64,000 nt of DNA from contig JAFECG010000018.1 in assembly GCA_018242215.1 (NCBI GenBank), positions 62,001-126,000 of the forward strand. The letters run 5' to 3'. Below the pieces are notes generated by a model. The model saw only the letters and a list, made by a program, of their open reading frames with translations, was not told where the DNA came from and ran no database searches. The position numbers and the translations under genes are program-made. Positions within the stretch are counted from its first letter, which is position 1. Every line of letters begins with the position of its first letter. Positions 25,478 through 34,491 of this stretch are shown one piece after another. The DNA comes from Pseudomonadota bacterium (GTDB taxonomy: Bacteria; Pseudomonadota; Alphaproteobacteria; Rhizobiales; Hyphomicrobiaceae).

Positions 25478-26314
25478 TTAGCTCGCGACGACGAGCCGCC
25501 GGTAGAGATGCCAGGTCGCGTGGCCGAGAATGGGCAGCACGACAGCGAGGCCGATCAGGAACGGCAGCGCGCCGAGCAACAATCCGACGGCAACGATCAG
25601 GCCCCAAAGTGCGATCGGCACCGGGTTTTCAAGCGAGGCGCGAACGGATGTTCGAACAGCGGCACCAATGCTGACGTCGCGATCAACGAGCATCGGGAAC
25701 GACACCACGCTCATCATCAGAACGATTAGGGCAAAGAGAAAGCCTACGAGGTTGCCCGCCACCATCAGTTGGGCGCCGCGATCGGTGCCGGTCACCTCGC
25801 CAATGAAATTCGAGAGGGACGTGGGCTCGGTCCCGACGATCTGCACGTACATCATGTTGGCGACGTAGAGCCAACCAACGAATATGAGCGCGAGGATCGC
25901 TCCGAGCGTAAAGATCGCGTCGATGCCGGGACGATGCAGCACGTCGAAAGCGCGGGCGGGTGAAAAATCGAGCCCCTGTTCGCGGCGACGACTTAATTCG
26001 TAAAGACCGATCGCAACGAAGGGGCCGAGAAGCGCAAATCCGGCTGCCATCGGATAGAGCAATGGCAATAACTCGTAGCCGAAAAGCAGGCGGCCGAGGA
26101 TGATACCGACGACGGGATAGATGATGCAGGCGAAGAAGACGTGCGTCGGCATTGCGTGAAAATCGTCGATGCCCTCCTTCAGGGCGTCCAAGACGTCGGC
26201 GGTTCTGATCGAACGGACCCGTGGGTCACCGTCGCGCCAGAGCACGGATGCGGGCCATCTGAGCTCGACGCCCGGATTCAAGTGGGATTGCGAGGGATGG
26301 GTGAGATTCGCCAT
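25478..26314 (-). CDS. DUF2189 domain integral membrane protein
   Basis: 278 residues with about six membrane helices: two pairs in the first 130 residues (VFFACIIYPVVGIILGRLLF, MAAGFALLGPFVAIGLYEL) and more later, including LWGLIVAVGLLLGALPFLIG. DUF2189 (PF09955) proteins are common in alphaproteobacteria and have no established role. The ATG is preceded by AAGGAGGT, a near-perfect ribosome binding site. The gene is divergent from the mraZ cluster and convergent with rnpB. Confidence 0.9.
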   Translation of the reverse strand: MANLTHPSQSHLNPGVELRWPASVLWRDGDPRVRSIRTADVLDALKEGIDDFHAMPTHVFFACIIYPVVGIILGRLLFGYELLPLLYPMAAGFALLGPFVAIGLYELSRRREQGLDFSPARAFDVLHRPGIDAIFTLGAILALIFVGWLYVANMMYVQIVGTEPTSLSNFIGEVTGTDRGAQLMVAGNLVGFLFALIVLMMSVVSFPMLVDRDVSIGAAVRTSVRASLENPVPIALWGLIVAVGLLLGALPFLIGLAVVLPILGHATWHLYRRLVVAS

Positions 26315-26570
26315 GGCGGCACCTCCTTGACGGTGCCGTGGGCCATCATCGCTGCGGCACCAAAATCTTGAGCGCCCCGTTTCGCCTCAGAGGGAACGAT
26401 GCGCCCTTCCAGGCCGAGCGCAAAATCAGGTCTCCGTTACCTTCGTGCCGGTACGCGAAAGCCTCGTCTTTTCATACCCTTCATCTGGCCCCTTCGGATC
26501 GAATGCCAAGCAGTCGGGAGACGTACTGTGGATTCTGCGGCGCAAATCCATCGTGAACCACAAAATATCC
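26315..26570. other. upstream region between the DUF2189 gene and mraZ
   Basis: The DUF2189 promoter should lie in this stretch. No gene is supported: the open frames at 26338-26596 have no ribosome binding sites. The right end is AT-rich and merges with the regulatory region of mraZ, described in the entries that follow. Confidence 0.45.
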
Positions 26571-26586
26571 TTAATAATCCGTTGAC
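26571..26586 (+). promoter_or_regulatory. near-consensus CtrA site overlapping a -35-like TTGACG
   Basis: TTAA at 26571-26574, seven bases, then TTGAC at 26582-26586, one mismatch from TTAA-N7-TTAAC. The second half also forms TTGACG, a possible -35 hexamer, although the best following -10 (around 26610-26616) is spaced too far for a simple promoter. If real, it would tie the dcw cluster to the cell cycle. Confidence 0.3.
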
Positions 26587-26596
26587 GACCATCTAA

Positions 26597-26621
26597 TCCC
26601 ATGCGATCCCATATATGCCCG
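26597..26621 (-). promoter_or_regulatory. candidate MraZ operator: three TGGG-type repeats at 10-base spacing
   Basis: The plus strand reads TCCCA, five bases, TCCCA, five bases, GCCCG. On the minus strand this is CGGGC-N5-TGGGA-N5-TGGGA, so two exact TGGGN units and one variant sit one helical turn apart. MraZ proteins of other bacteria bind three or four TGGGN direct repeats with five-base spacers upstream of mraZ and repress the dcw cluster. Position and spacing fit; the strand is opposite to what might be expected, which lowers confidence. Confidence 0.5.
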
Positions 26622-26706
26622 TCCGCACCGGGCAGGACTCCGTGGCTGGGCGCCGGTTTGGTTAGAGGGCCCAAATCTGAGCGACCGCCACGGTCCCTTT
26701 TCGATT

Positions 26707-26747
26707 GTCTCCGGCGACTCTCCTACGGAGAGCCGGCCGCCGGAGAC
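26707..26747 (+). other. large nested hairpin in the mraZ leader
   Basis: GTCTCCGGCG (26707-26716) pairs perfectly with CGCCGGAGAC (26738-26747), and inside it CTCTCC (26718-26723) pairs with GGAGAG (26727-26732) around a TAC loop. No T-run follows, so it is not a standard terminator. It lies in a leader of up to about 200 bases before the mraZ start. In Rhodobacter the mraZ leader yields a small RNA called UpsM; this structure could be an equivalent. Confidence 0.45.
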
Positions 26748-26830
26748 GAAGAGTGGTTCCCGCCGGCCGCCGGGCCAGCAAAGCGTTTCGATCAGTAACG
26801 AGTAGGGAGACGGAAAAACGTAGCTGGGGG

Positions 26831-27322
26831 ATGGACCGCTTTGTCTCGACATTCACAAACAAGATCGACGCCAAAGGCCGGGTTTCCATTCCAGCCTCGT
26901 TTCGCGCCGTCCTCGAACGCGACGGCTACGCGGGCGGGCTCTACTGCTACCCCTCGCTCGATGCTTCTGCCCTCGATGCAGGCGGCGAAAGACTTGCAAA
27001 GAAAATCGACGGGCTTCTCGCTGGCCTGCCGGACTATTCGGATGAGCGCGACGAACTCTCTGTCGCACTCTACGGCGACGTCCAGGTTCTCACGATCGAT
27101 GGCGACGGCCGCATCGTCCTTCCTGAAAGCCTTCGCGTCCACGCCAACCTGGACGCCGCCGTCACGTTTGTTGGCCTGGGTGACAAGTTCCAGATGTGGG
27201 AGCCCAAAGCCTTCGAAGAGCGCCGGAAGGAAGCGCGCAGCAAAGTTCAAGTGACGCGCAAGCTTTTTGCAGCGGGTGGCCGTTCGTCTGAGGACGACGG
27301 CGACGAGGGAGCACGGGAATGA
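26831..27322 (+). CDS. mraZ: transcriptional regulator MraZ
   Basis: 163 residues from the ATG at 26831; earlier in-frame starts would add Arg-rich residues coded by the leader hairpin and are rejected. It carries the two SpoVT/AbrB-like half-domains with their signatures: IDAKGRVSIPASFRAVLER near the N-terminus and IDGDGRIVLPESLRVHANL near residue 97. MraZ binds DNA upstream of its own gene and regulates the dcw cluster. The C-terminus has a charged tail rich in Glu and Asp. Its stop overlaps the rsmH start (ATGA). Confidence 0.95.
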   Translation: MDRFVSTFTNKIDAKGRVSIPASFRAVLERDGYAGGLYCYPSLDASALDAGGERLAKKIDGLLAGLPDYSDERDELSVALYGDVQVLTIDGDGRIVLPESLRVHANLDAAVTFVGLGDKFQMWEPKAFEERRKEARSKVQVTRKLFAAGGRSSEDDGDEGARE

Positions 27323-28356
27323 CGCGCGGTGGCGGGGCAGAGGGAGCCTCGCTGGGGCCAGCTGACAAGCATCCGCGCCACATTCCCGTGCTGATCTCGG
27401 AAGTTCTCGAAGCGCTCGCGCCGAAAAGCAGGGAAACCTATATCGACGGCACGTTTGGCGCGGGCGGGTATACGCGCGCCATTCTTGAAGCTGCCGATTG
27501 CTCCGTGCTCGCGCTCGACCGCGATCCCAATGCCATTCGCGATGCTGCACCACTGGTCGCGCATTTCGGTGGACGCTTGAAGGTCGTCGAAGCGCCTTTC
27601 AGTCAAATGGGAGACGCAGTGCAGGCGGAGCTGCAGGGGCAGCAGGTCGATGGGGTGGTTCTCGATATCGGCGTCTCGTCGATGCAGCTCGACGATGCAG
27701 AACGTGGCTTCTCGTTTCAGGCCGACGGTCCGCTCGATATGCGAATGTCATCCTCGGGGATGAGTGCCGCGGATTTCCTCAATACCGCCGACGATGAAGA
27801 GATCGCAAACGTGATCTATACATTCGGAGAGGAGCATCGCTCCCGCGCCATCGCCCGCGCCATTGTGAAACGCCGTACCGAGACGCCATTTATGCGCACG
27901 CTCGAGCTGGCTGATGTCATCTCGCGGGTTTTTCATGGCCGCAAGGTCGATGGGCGGCATCCCGCGACGCGGACGTTTCAGGCCCTGCGCATCTTCATCA
28001 ACGATGAGCTCGGCGAACTTGCCAACGGACTGGCCGCTACGGAGCGCATCCTGAAGCCGGGCGGACGCCTCGTCGTCGTCAGCTTTCACAGTCTCGAGGA
28101 CAGGATCGTCAAAAAATTCCTTACCGAGCGCAGCGGCAAGGTAACGGGCAGTTCCCGGCATTTGCCGCCGGAATCGATAAAATCCGCAGAACCAAGTTTC
28201 CGACTTATTAACTCCCGCCCGTTAACACCTTCTAAAGGTGAATTGGAAGTGAACCCTCGTTCCCGGTCTGCACGTTTGCGGGCCGCGGTCCGTACCAACG
28301 CTGCGGCGTGGCCTTTGAATTTCGAGATAATGGGCGTTCCGCGGCACCAACGATAA
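27319..28356 (+). CDS. rsmH: 16S rRNA (cytosine1402-N4)-methyltransferase RsmH
   Basis: 345 residues, about the family size (formerly MraW). The substrate-side start HIPVLISEVLEALAP and the SAM-binding GTFGAGGYTRAILE are near the N-terminus; VDGVVLDIGVSSMQLDDAER, RHPATRTFQALRIFINDELG and VVVSFHSLEDRIVKKF complete the pattern. It methylates C1402 of 16S rRNA in the decoding centre. The ATG overlaps the mraZ stop by four bases, so translation is coupled. Forty bases separate it from ftsL. Confidence 0.97.
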   Translation: MTRGGGAEGASLGPADKHPRHIPVLISEVLEALAPKSRETYIDGTFGAGGYTRAILEAADCSVLALDRDPNAIRDAAPLVAHFGGRLKVVEAPFSQMGDAVQAELQGQQVDGVVLDIGVSSMQLDDAERGFSFQADGPLDMRMSSSGMSAADFLNTADDEEIANVIYTFGEEHRSRAIARAIVKRRTETPFMRTLELADVISRVFHGRKVDGRHPATRTFQALRIFINDELGELANGLAATERILKPGGRLVVVSFHSLEDRIVKKFLTERSGKVTGSSRHLPPESIKSAEPSFRLINSRPLTPSKGELEVNPRSRSARLRAAVRTNAAAWPLNFEIMGVPRHQR

Positions 28357-28396
28357 TGCGCAGGCTGTAGACAAGTACCACGGGAATTGCCCCAAA

Positions 28397-28696
28397 ATGC
28401 GTCTGTTGAATGTCACGGCTTTCTTTTTCGCGGTGGCGAGCGCGTTGCTCCTCTATGCCTTGAATTATGATACGCGCCGCATCGAAGCCGAGGTTCAGGC
28501 GAAAGAGCGGCTCGCCGAGCGTGCACGCGAAGACATCGCCGTGCTCAAGGCCGAGCGCGGCACGCTTGCGCGACCCGATAGAATCGACGGCCTCGCGCGC
28601 CAGCTTGGGCTCGGAGCTCCGAAGCCCGATCAATTCGATCAGGGACGGGAAGTCTCGCAGCTCAATGATCGGCGGGATGGTGCCAATGGGCGCTGA
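28397..28696 (+). CDS. ftsL: cell division protein FtsL
   Basis: 99 residues. One N-terminal membrane helix (LLNVTAFFFAVASALLLYAL) is followed by a periplasmic coiled coil (RRIEAEVQAKERLAERARED) and an Arg/Asp-rich end containing LARPDRIDGLARQLG, typical of alphaproteobacterial FtsL. Sequence conservation is low in this family, so the call rests on layout and position between rsmH and ftsI. FtsL joins FtsB and FtsQ to activate FtsWI at the septum. Confidence 0.88.
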   Translation: MRLLNVTAFFFAVASALLLYALNYDTRRIEAEVQAKERLAERAREDIAVLKAERGTLARPDRIDGLARQLGLGAPKPDQFDQGREVSQLNDRRDGANGR

Positions 28697-28708
28697 GGGA
28701 GCGATCGA

Positions 28709-30367
28709 TTGACCGTGGCTGGGGGGCGATCACATATCATGTCGCACGGAGCGCGCCGGATGTCGGAGCGCGCCGTCTACATATTTCTGTCTTTGGCTTT
28801 TGCCGGTGTGGTGGTCCAGCTGCTGATTCTCGCAGCCGCGCACCACGTGGACGTTACACTTGCCGTCTCTGAGCCCGTTGCCGCGACGAGCTTCAGCCGG
28901 CCGGATATCGTCGATCGGAACGGGCGGCTGCTGGCGACCGATCTCGAGGCGCCTTCGATTTTCGCCGACCCCGGTATCATCGTGGACCGCGACGAGGTCG
29001 TTGAGAAGCTGACGACCGTTCTGCCGGATCTCGACGGCCGCCAGCTGTTTCGCGATCTTTCCGACCGCTCGCGCCGGTTCATCTGGGTGCGTCGCGGCGT
29101 TTCGCCGGGCATCGCGCAGAAGGTCCACGATCTCGGCCTTCCAGGCATTTCCTTCCGCTATGAGCTGAAGCGCGCCTATCCAGGCGGCACGATGGCAGGG
29201 CATGTGCTTGGCTACGTCGATGTCGACAACCGCGGGATTTCAGGCATCGAGCGTTATATCGACGAGAAAGTCGGGGTGGACCCTGTCCATTCAGCCGTGC
29301 TTTCGAGCCGCCCTCCGGTCCGGCTCTCGCTGGATATCGGCGTGCAGCATGCGCTCGAGGACGAACTCGACAGCGCCGTGCGCCGGTACGAAGCGGATGG
29401 GGCTGCCGGTGTCGTCCTCAACATCAAGACCGGGGAAATTCTGGCCAGTGCGTCGTTGCCGCGTGTGGACCCGACCTGGCCTCTTCAGGCGCTCGATCAG
29501 AAACACATCGACCGGATGACCGGGGGAACATACGAGCTCGGATCGGTATTCAAGACCGTTACGCTTGCCATGGCTTTCGACAAAGGAATCGCGACGCCGG
29601 ATACAATCGTCGATGTCCGCAAGCCTCTTGAAGCCGGGCGCTTCACAGTCACGGATTTTCATCCGTCGGACCGTCCGCTGACGGTCACGGAGGTCTACAC
29701 GCATTCGTCGAACGTTGGGGCCGGGATGTTGGCGCTCGAAGCGGGACCGGAAAAATTCGAGGCATTTCTGAAGAAGCTTGGTCTTCTGGATCAGATGCAA
29801 ACGGAGGAAGGCGCGCTTGCCGCACCTCAGGTGCCCTCGCGCTGGAACCGGATTTCGACGATTACGGCGGCGTTCGGGCACGGAATCGCCGTCGCGCCCC
29901 TGCAGTTCGCCGCAGCTGCCGCGACCATTCTCAACAACGGTAAAACAGTCCAGCCGACATTCCTGCGAAAGTTCGATGCGGGAACGGCGGACGGCAAGGC
30001 GATCGTTACCGCCGGCACATCGCGGGAGATCGCGCATCTCATGCGCCTCAATGTCGTCAACCGCGACGGCACGGGCGGCAAAGCCGACGTGCCGGGCTAC
30101 CGGGTCGGGGGCAAGACCGGAACCGCGGATGTTGCAGGCAAAGGCGGCTATACGTCGAATTCCGTTATCTCCTCATTTCTTGCGACGTTTCCGACAGACG
30201 ATCCGCAATATCTGACTTTCGTCGTTTTGTTCGAGCCCAAAGGTATCGCCGCAACACGCGGGCATCGGACAGCCGGGACGAACGCAGCACCGGTGACGGG
30301 CCAGTTGATCGCGCGGATCGCTGCGCAATTGGGTGTCGCCCCCGAGACAGTCACGGCCAGCCAATGA
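28709..30367 (+). CDS. ftsI: septal peptidoglycan transpeptidase FtsI (PBP3)
   Basis: 552 residues. One membrane helix (YIFLSLAFAGVVVQLLILAA) precedes the PBP dimerisation domain (RPDIVDRNGRLLATDLEAPS) and the transpeptidase domain. The active-site motifs are GSVFK with Ser at about 279, SSN at about 332-334, and KTGT at about 469. It cross-links septal peptidoglycan, working with FtsW, and is the target of beta-lactams. The start is a TTG with GAGGGAG upstream; an ATG at 28739 would still leave the full anchor. The first motif reads SVFK rather than the more common STFK. Confidence 0.96.
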   Translation: MTVAGGRSHIMSHGARRMSERAVYIFLSLAFAGVVVQLLILAAAHHVDVTLAVSEPVAATSFSRPDIVDRNGRLLATDLEAPSIFADPGIIVDRDEVVEKLTTVLPDLDGRQLFRDLSDRSRRFIWVRRGVSPGIAQKVHDLGLPGISFRYELKRAYPGGTMAGHVLGYVDVDNRGISGIERYIDEKVGVDPVHSAVLSSRPPVRLSLDIGVQHALEDELDSAVRRYEADGAAGVVLNIKTGEILASASLPRVDPTWPLQALDQKHIDRMTGGTYELGSVFKTVTLAMAFDKGIATPDTIVDVRKPLEAGRFTVTDFHPSDRPLTVTEVYTHSSNVGAGMLALEAGPEKFEAFLKKLGLLDQMQTEEGALAAPQVPSRWNRISTITAAFGHGIAVAPLQFAAAAATILNNGKTVQPTFLRKFDAGTADGKAIVTAGTSREIAHLMRLNVVNRDGTGGKADVPGYRVGGKTGTADVAGKGGYTSNSVISSFLATFPTDDPQYLTFVVLFEPKGIAATRGHRTAGTNAAPVTGQLIARIAAQLGVAPETVTASQ

Positions 30368-30465
30368 CCGAATGGTCATCAGATTTGACGGCTCGCGCGT
30401 GGCCTCCTATCAAGCTTTTTGCCGAACACAGGTCGGCGTGATCGAGGAGCGACGAGACGGGGGTC

Positions 30466-31911
30466 ATGCGGCTTAGCGAGGTGCTTCCGGCCGATATCGA
30501 ACCGCCTCCCGGCGCGCAAAACATTTCTGTTTCCGGCATCACCGCTGCGAGTGCTGCCGTCGGGCCGGGTGCGATTTTCGCGGGGCTTCCGGGTTCCAAG
30601 GTCGATGGTGCGGCGTTCGTTCCCGAAGCGATTGCACGCGGTGCCGTTGCGATCGTCGTCGGCAGGAACAAAGGCGTGACCGTTCCCGCCGGCGTGGCAT
30701 TGATCGAGGTCGATAATCCACGCGCGGCCTTGGCGAAAATCGCCGCGAAGCTTGCCGGGCGGCAGCCGGCAGTTGCCGTCGCAGTTACAGGCACCAGCGG
30801 CAAGACATCGGTTGCCGACTTTACGCGACAGATCTTCGCCGCACTTGGTTACAAGGCGGCCTCGGTCGGAACGATCGGTATCGTGAAGCCGTCTGGCGCG
30901 ATCTATGGGTCTCTGACGACGCCCGATCCCGTGACGCTTCACGCGGCTCTTGCGACGCTTGCCGACGAAGGCATGACGCACCTCGCTTTCGAGGCGTCAT
31001 CGCACGGACTCGATCAACATCGGCTCGACGGCGTCGAGCTTTCCGCCGCAGCGTTCACGAACCTCGGTCGCGATCACATGGATTATCATCCGACGATCGA
31101 AGATTATCTCAGGGCGAAGCTGCGGCTGTTCACCGAGCTTCTGAAGCCCGGTCAACCGGCGGTCATCAATTCCGACGGAGCTTATTCCGACGACGTGGCG
31201 GCGGCGGCCAAGACGCGCGGTTTGCGCGTGATGATGGTGGGTACACGTGGCGATACTCTCGAGCGCGTGTCGCTCTCTCGGGATGGCTTTCGACAGATTA
31301 TCGGCGTGCGCTCCGCGGGTAAGTCGTATGACGTCGAGTTGCCGCTCGTCGGCGCCTATCAAGTCGAGAACGCGCTCGTGGCGGCGGGACTTGCGATTGC
31401 CGTCGGAGAGGAGACGGGCCGCGTCCTCGCAGCGCTCAGTAGCCTCAAGGGCGTGCCCGGACGCCTCGAAATCATCGGTGAACGAAATGGCGGTCTTGCG
31501 ATCGTCGACTACGCGCATAAGCCGGAAGCCCTGGCCGCCGCGCTCGATGCCTGCCGGCCTTTCGCCACAGGGAGGCTCATTTCCGTGTTCGGATGCGGCG
31601 GCGATCGCGACAAAGGCAAGCGTCCGATCATGGGCCGCATTTCGGTCGAGCGGGCGGACATCACCATCGTGACCGACGACAATCCGCGGGGCGAGCGACC
31701 GGCCGAAATTCGTAAAGAGATTCTGGCCGGTGCGGTCGGAGCACGCGAAATTGGGGATCGTGCTGAGGCCATTGCGACGGCGGTCGGCATGATGACTCCG
31801 GGCGATGTCGTGCTTGTGGCGGGAAAGGGTCACGAAACCGGCCAGATCATCGGCGATCGGATCATTCCGTTTTCCGATCATGACGAGGTTCGGAAGGCGC
31901 TCGCAGGCTGA
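30466..31911 (+). CDS. murE: UDP-MurNAc-tripeptide synthetase (meso-diaminopimelate-adding) MurE
   Basis: 481 residues. The ATP-binding loop GTSGKTS is at about 109, followed by HLAFEASSHGLDQHRLDG and DYAHKPEALAAAL. The motif DNPR at about 405-408 is the signature of enzymes that add meso-diaminopimelate rather than lysine, in line with a Gram-negative wall. It is cytoplasmic. GGGGG lies just before the ATG. A 98-base gap follows ftsI, the longest break in this part of the cluster; I see no promoter or terminator in it. Confidence 0.97.
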   Translation: MRLSEVLPADIEPPPGAQNISVSGITAASAAVGPGAIFAGLPGSKVDGAAFVPEAIARGAVAIVVGRNKGVTVPAGVALIEVDNPRAALAKIAAKLAGRQPAVAVAVTGTSGKTSVADFTRQIFAALGYKAASVGTIGIVKPSGAIYGSLTTPDPVTLHAALATLADEGMTHLAFEASSHGLDQHRLDGVELSAAAFTNLGRDHMDYHPTIEDYLRAKLRLFTELLKPGQPAVINSDGAYSDDVAAAAKTRGLRVMMVGTRGDTLERVSLSRDGFRQIIGVRSAGKSYDVELPLVGAYQVENALVAAGLAIAVGEETGRVLAALSSLKGVPGRLEIIGERNGGLAIVDYAHKPEALAAALDACRPFATGRLISVFGCGGDRDKGKRPIMGRISVERADITIVTDDNPRGERPAEIRKEILAGAVGAREIGDRAEAIATAVGMMTPGDVVLVAGKGHETGQIIGDRIIPFSDHDEVRKALAG

Positions 31912-31918
31912 TGACGTG

Positions 31919-33337
31919 ATGCAACCACTTTGGGCTTCCTCGGAATTGAGTGCGGCATTGGGCGTTGAGCCCGACGGCAGCGGAAGCGTATCGATTACAG
32001 GCGTGTCGATTGACACGCGGTCGCTGCATCACGGCGATCTCTTCGTCGCGCTCAAGGATCAGCGGGACGGCCATGACTTTGTGCCGGCAGCCTTCAAGGC
32101 GGGGGCCTCGGCAGCGCTGGTCAGTCGAAGTTATTCGCGTCAGGCGGATGACGGCATTCTCTTTAGGGTTTCCGATCCGCTCGATGGTCTCGTGGGGATC
32201 GGGCGGGCGGCGCGGCAACGGCTTGGCAAGGAGGCCCGCATTGTCGCCGTGACAGGAAGCGCGGGGAAGACCGGCACAAAGGAAATGCTGCGCGCCTGCC
32301 TCTCGCGTTTGGGGGCCACGCATGCATCGGAAAAATCCTACAACAATCATTGGGGCGTGCCGCTGACGCTGGCACGCATGCCGCGCGACACGCAGTTTGG
32401 CATCTTTGAAATCGGCATGAACCACGCGGGCGAAATCCGGCCGCTGACCAAGATGGTTCGTCCGCACGCGGCGATCATAACGACCGTCGAAGCCGTACAT
32501 CTTGAGCACTTTCCGTCGGTCGAGGCGATCGCCGATGCCAAGGGCGAAATTTTCGAGGGTCTGCTGCCGGGCGGTGCGGCAATCATCAAATATGACAATC
32601 CTTATGCGCGCCGCCTTGTGGCAACGGCATCGAGATTCGGAGCGAGGCCGGTGACTTTCGGCTTCGATTCGCACGCCGACGTTCGCGCGACCGATTTCCG
32701 GCCGTCCGACGCGGGAAGTGACTTCACGGTTCACCTTGGTGGCCGCACGCTGTCGGTGCATCTTGCAATGCCGGGACGACACATCGCCGAAAACGCGCTG
32801 GCAGTCGCGGCGACGCTCGATGCGATCGGCGCCGATGTCGCCCGCGGGTTGGCCGCGCTTTCGGATCTCGCGCCACCGAACGGTCGCGGTGCGCGCAGCC
32901 TGCTTTGCGTCGGCGGCGGGCGGGCGCTGCTCATCGATGAGAGCTACAACGCCAATCCAGCGTCCATGAAGGCGGCGCTCGCGACGCTTGGCGCTGTCGC
33001 CCGGGAAACATATGCGCGGCGCATTGCCGTGCTCGGCGATATGCTGGAGCTCGGCAACGATGCTCCGGCGCTTCATGCCGGTTTAAAGGGCGCCATTGAC
33101 GCTGCCGGGGTCGATCTGGTCTTTGCATGTGGGCCGCACATGAAGGGCCTTTACGATGCCCTACCCGCGGCCATGAAAGGCGGTTACTCTTTGACCTCGT
33201 CGTCCATAGAGACCACGCTCGCGGATCATCTGAGGGCTGGGGACGTCGTCATGGTCAAGGCGTCGAACGGGACGCGGCTCGGTGCCGTGGTGGCGGCGCT
33301 GAAATCACGGTTTGGAAAGGACGGGCCAGCCGCTTAG
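31919..33337 (+). CDS. murF: UDP-MurNAc-tripeptide:D-Ala-D-Ala ligase MurF
   Basis: 472 residues from the ATG at 31919; a GTG directly before it is equally possible, and a start at 31805 inside murE is not credible. The N-terminal domain has SITGVSIDTRSLHHGDLFVA, the ATP loop is VTGSAGKTGTKEML, and FEIGMNHAGEIRPLT and LIDESYNANPASMKAAL are MurF-specific. It attaches D-Ala-D-Ala to complete the stem pentapeptide. It follows murE after seven bases. Confidence 0.97.
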   Translation: MQPLWASSELSAALGVEPDGSGSVSITGVSIDTRSLHHGDLFVALKDQRDGHDFVPAAFKAGASAALVSRSYSRQADDGILFRVSDPLDGLVGIGRAARQRLGKEARIVAVTGSAGKTGTKEMLRACLSRLGATHASEKSYNNHWGVPLTLARMPRDTQFGIFEIGMNHAGEIRPLTKMVRPHAAIITTVEAVHLEHFPSVEAIADAKGEIFEGLLPGGAAIIKYDNPYARRLVATASRFGARPVTFGFDSHADVRATDFRPSDAGSDFTVHLGGRTLSVHLAMPGRHIAENALAVAATLDAIGADVARGLAALSDLAPPNGRGARSLLCVGGGRALLIDESYNANPASMKAALATLGAVARETYARRIAVLGDMLELGNDAPALHAGLKGAIDAAGVDLVFACGPHMKGLYDALPAAMKGGYSLTSSSIETTLADHLRAGDVVMVKASNGTRLGAVVAALKSRFGKDGPAA

Positions 33338-33371
33338 CCGGTCTGGCCATTGAGGGGGAAGCTAGCGCGGC

Positions 33372-34454
33372 ATGCTCTATGAGCTCGTCAATTTCAGCGA
33401 ACAAATCAGTGCGCTGAACGTCTTCCGATATATCACGTTCCGGACGGGCGGCGCTGTTTTCACGGCGCTCCTCTTCGTGATGATGTTCGGACCGGCCATC
33501 ATCGATCTCTTGCGCGTCAAGCAGGGCAAAGGGCAGCCCATTCGTGACGACGGCCCCGCGACGCATCTTCTGAAGCGCGGCACGCCGACGATGGGCGGCC
33601 TGATGATCCTGGCAGGTGTCACGGTTTCAACTTTGCTTTGGGCTCAGCTCGACAACGGATATATCTGGGTCGTGCTGGGCGTGGCGCTCGCCTATGGCGC
33701 GATCGGCTTCTATGACGATTTTCTCAAAGTGACGAAGCGGTCGACCGCCGGCTTTTCGGGCCGGGTGCGGTTTTTACTCGAGCTTATGGTTGCGGCCATC
33801 GCGGGCTTCTGCCTGATGAAGCTCGGTCCGAAAGGGCTCGATACCGACCTGACGTTTCCATTCTTCAAGGATTTCGTCATCGATCTCGGGCCGTTCTTCG
33901 TCTTGCTGGCTGTGCTCGTGATCGCGGGCGCGGGAAACGCAGTCAATCTGACGGACGGGCTCGATGGACTTGCCATCGTGCCGGTGATGATTGCAGCGGC
34001 GACGTTCGGCATGATCGCCTATCTCTCGGGTAACGCGAAATTCGCGGGTTATCTGCAAATTCATCACGTACCCGGCACAGGCGAGCTGTCGGTCATTTGC
34101 GGAGCGCTGATCGGAGCTGGTCTCGGGTTTCTCTGGTTCAATGCGCCGCCCGCGATGATCTTCATGGGGGACACCGGCTCGCTTGCCCTTGGCGGGACGC
34201 TCGGCGCGATCGCCGTGGCGATCAAGCACGAAATCGTGCTGGCGATCGTCGGCGGTCTTTTCGTTCTCGAAACTCTTTCGGTCATCATTCAGGTCGTGTC
34301 GTTCAAGTGGACGGGGAAGCGCGTTTTCAAGATGGCGCCGCTCCATCACCATTACGAGCAAAAGGGATGGAAGGAATCGACCGTCGTGATCCGATTTTGG
34401 ATCATCTCGGTGATCCTGGCCTTGATCGGGCTTTCGACGCTCAAGTTGCGCTAG
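33372..34454 (+). CDS. mraY: phospho-MurNAc-pentapeptide transferase MraY
   Basis: 360 residues with ten membrane helices expected. Catalytic and substrate segments are all present: [47 protein letters not shown], and the [11 protein letters not shown] loop near the C-terminus. It moves the MurNAc-pentapeptide onto undecaprenyl phosphate at the inner membrane to make lipid I. It lies 34 bases after murF. Confidence 0.98.
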   Translation: MLYELVNFSEQISALNVFRYITFRTGGAVFTALLFVMMFGPAIIDLLRVKQGKGQPIRDDGPATHLLKRGTPTMGGLMILAGVTVSTLLWAQLDNGYIWVVLGVALAYGAIGFYDDFLKVTKRSTAGFSGRVRFLLELMVAAIAGFCLMKLGPKGLDTDLTFPFFKDFVIDLGPFFVLLAVLVIAGAGNAVNLTDGLDGLAIVPVMIAAATFGMIAYLSGNAKFAGYLQIHHVPGTGELSVICGALIGAGLGFLWFNAPPAMIFMGDTGSLALGGTLGAIAVAIKHEIVLAIVGGLFVLETLSVIIQVVSFKWTGKRVFKMAPLHHHYEQKGWKESTVVIRFWIISVILALIGLSTLKLR

Positions 34455-34491
34455 GGCGCCAAATTACACGACATGCGATAGATTGGGATCA

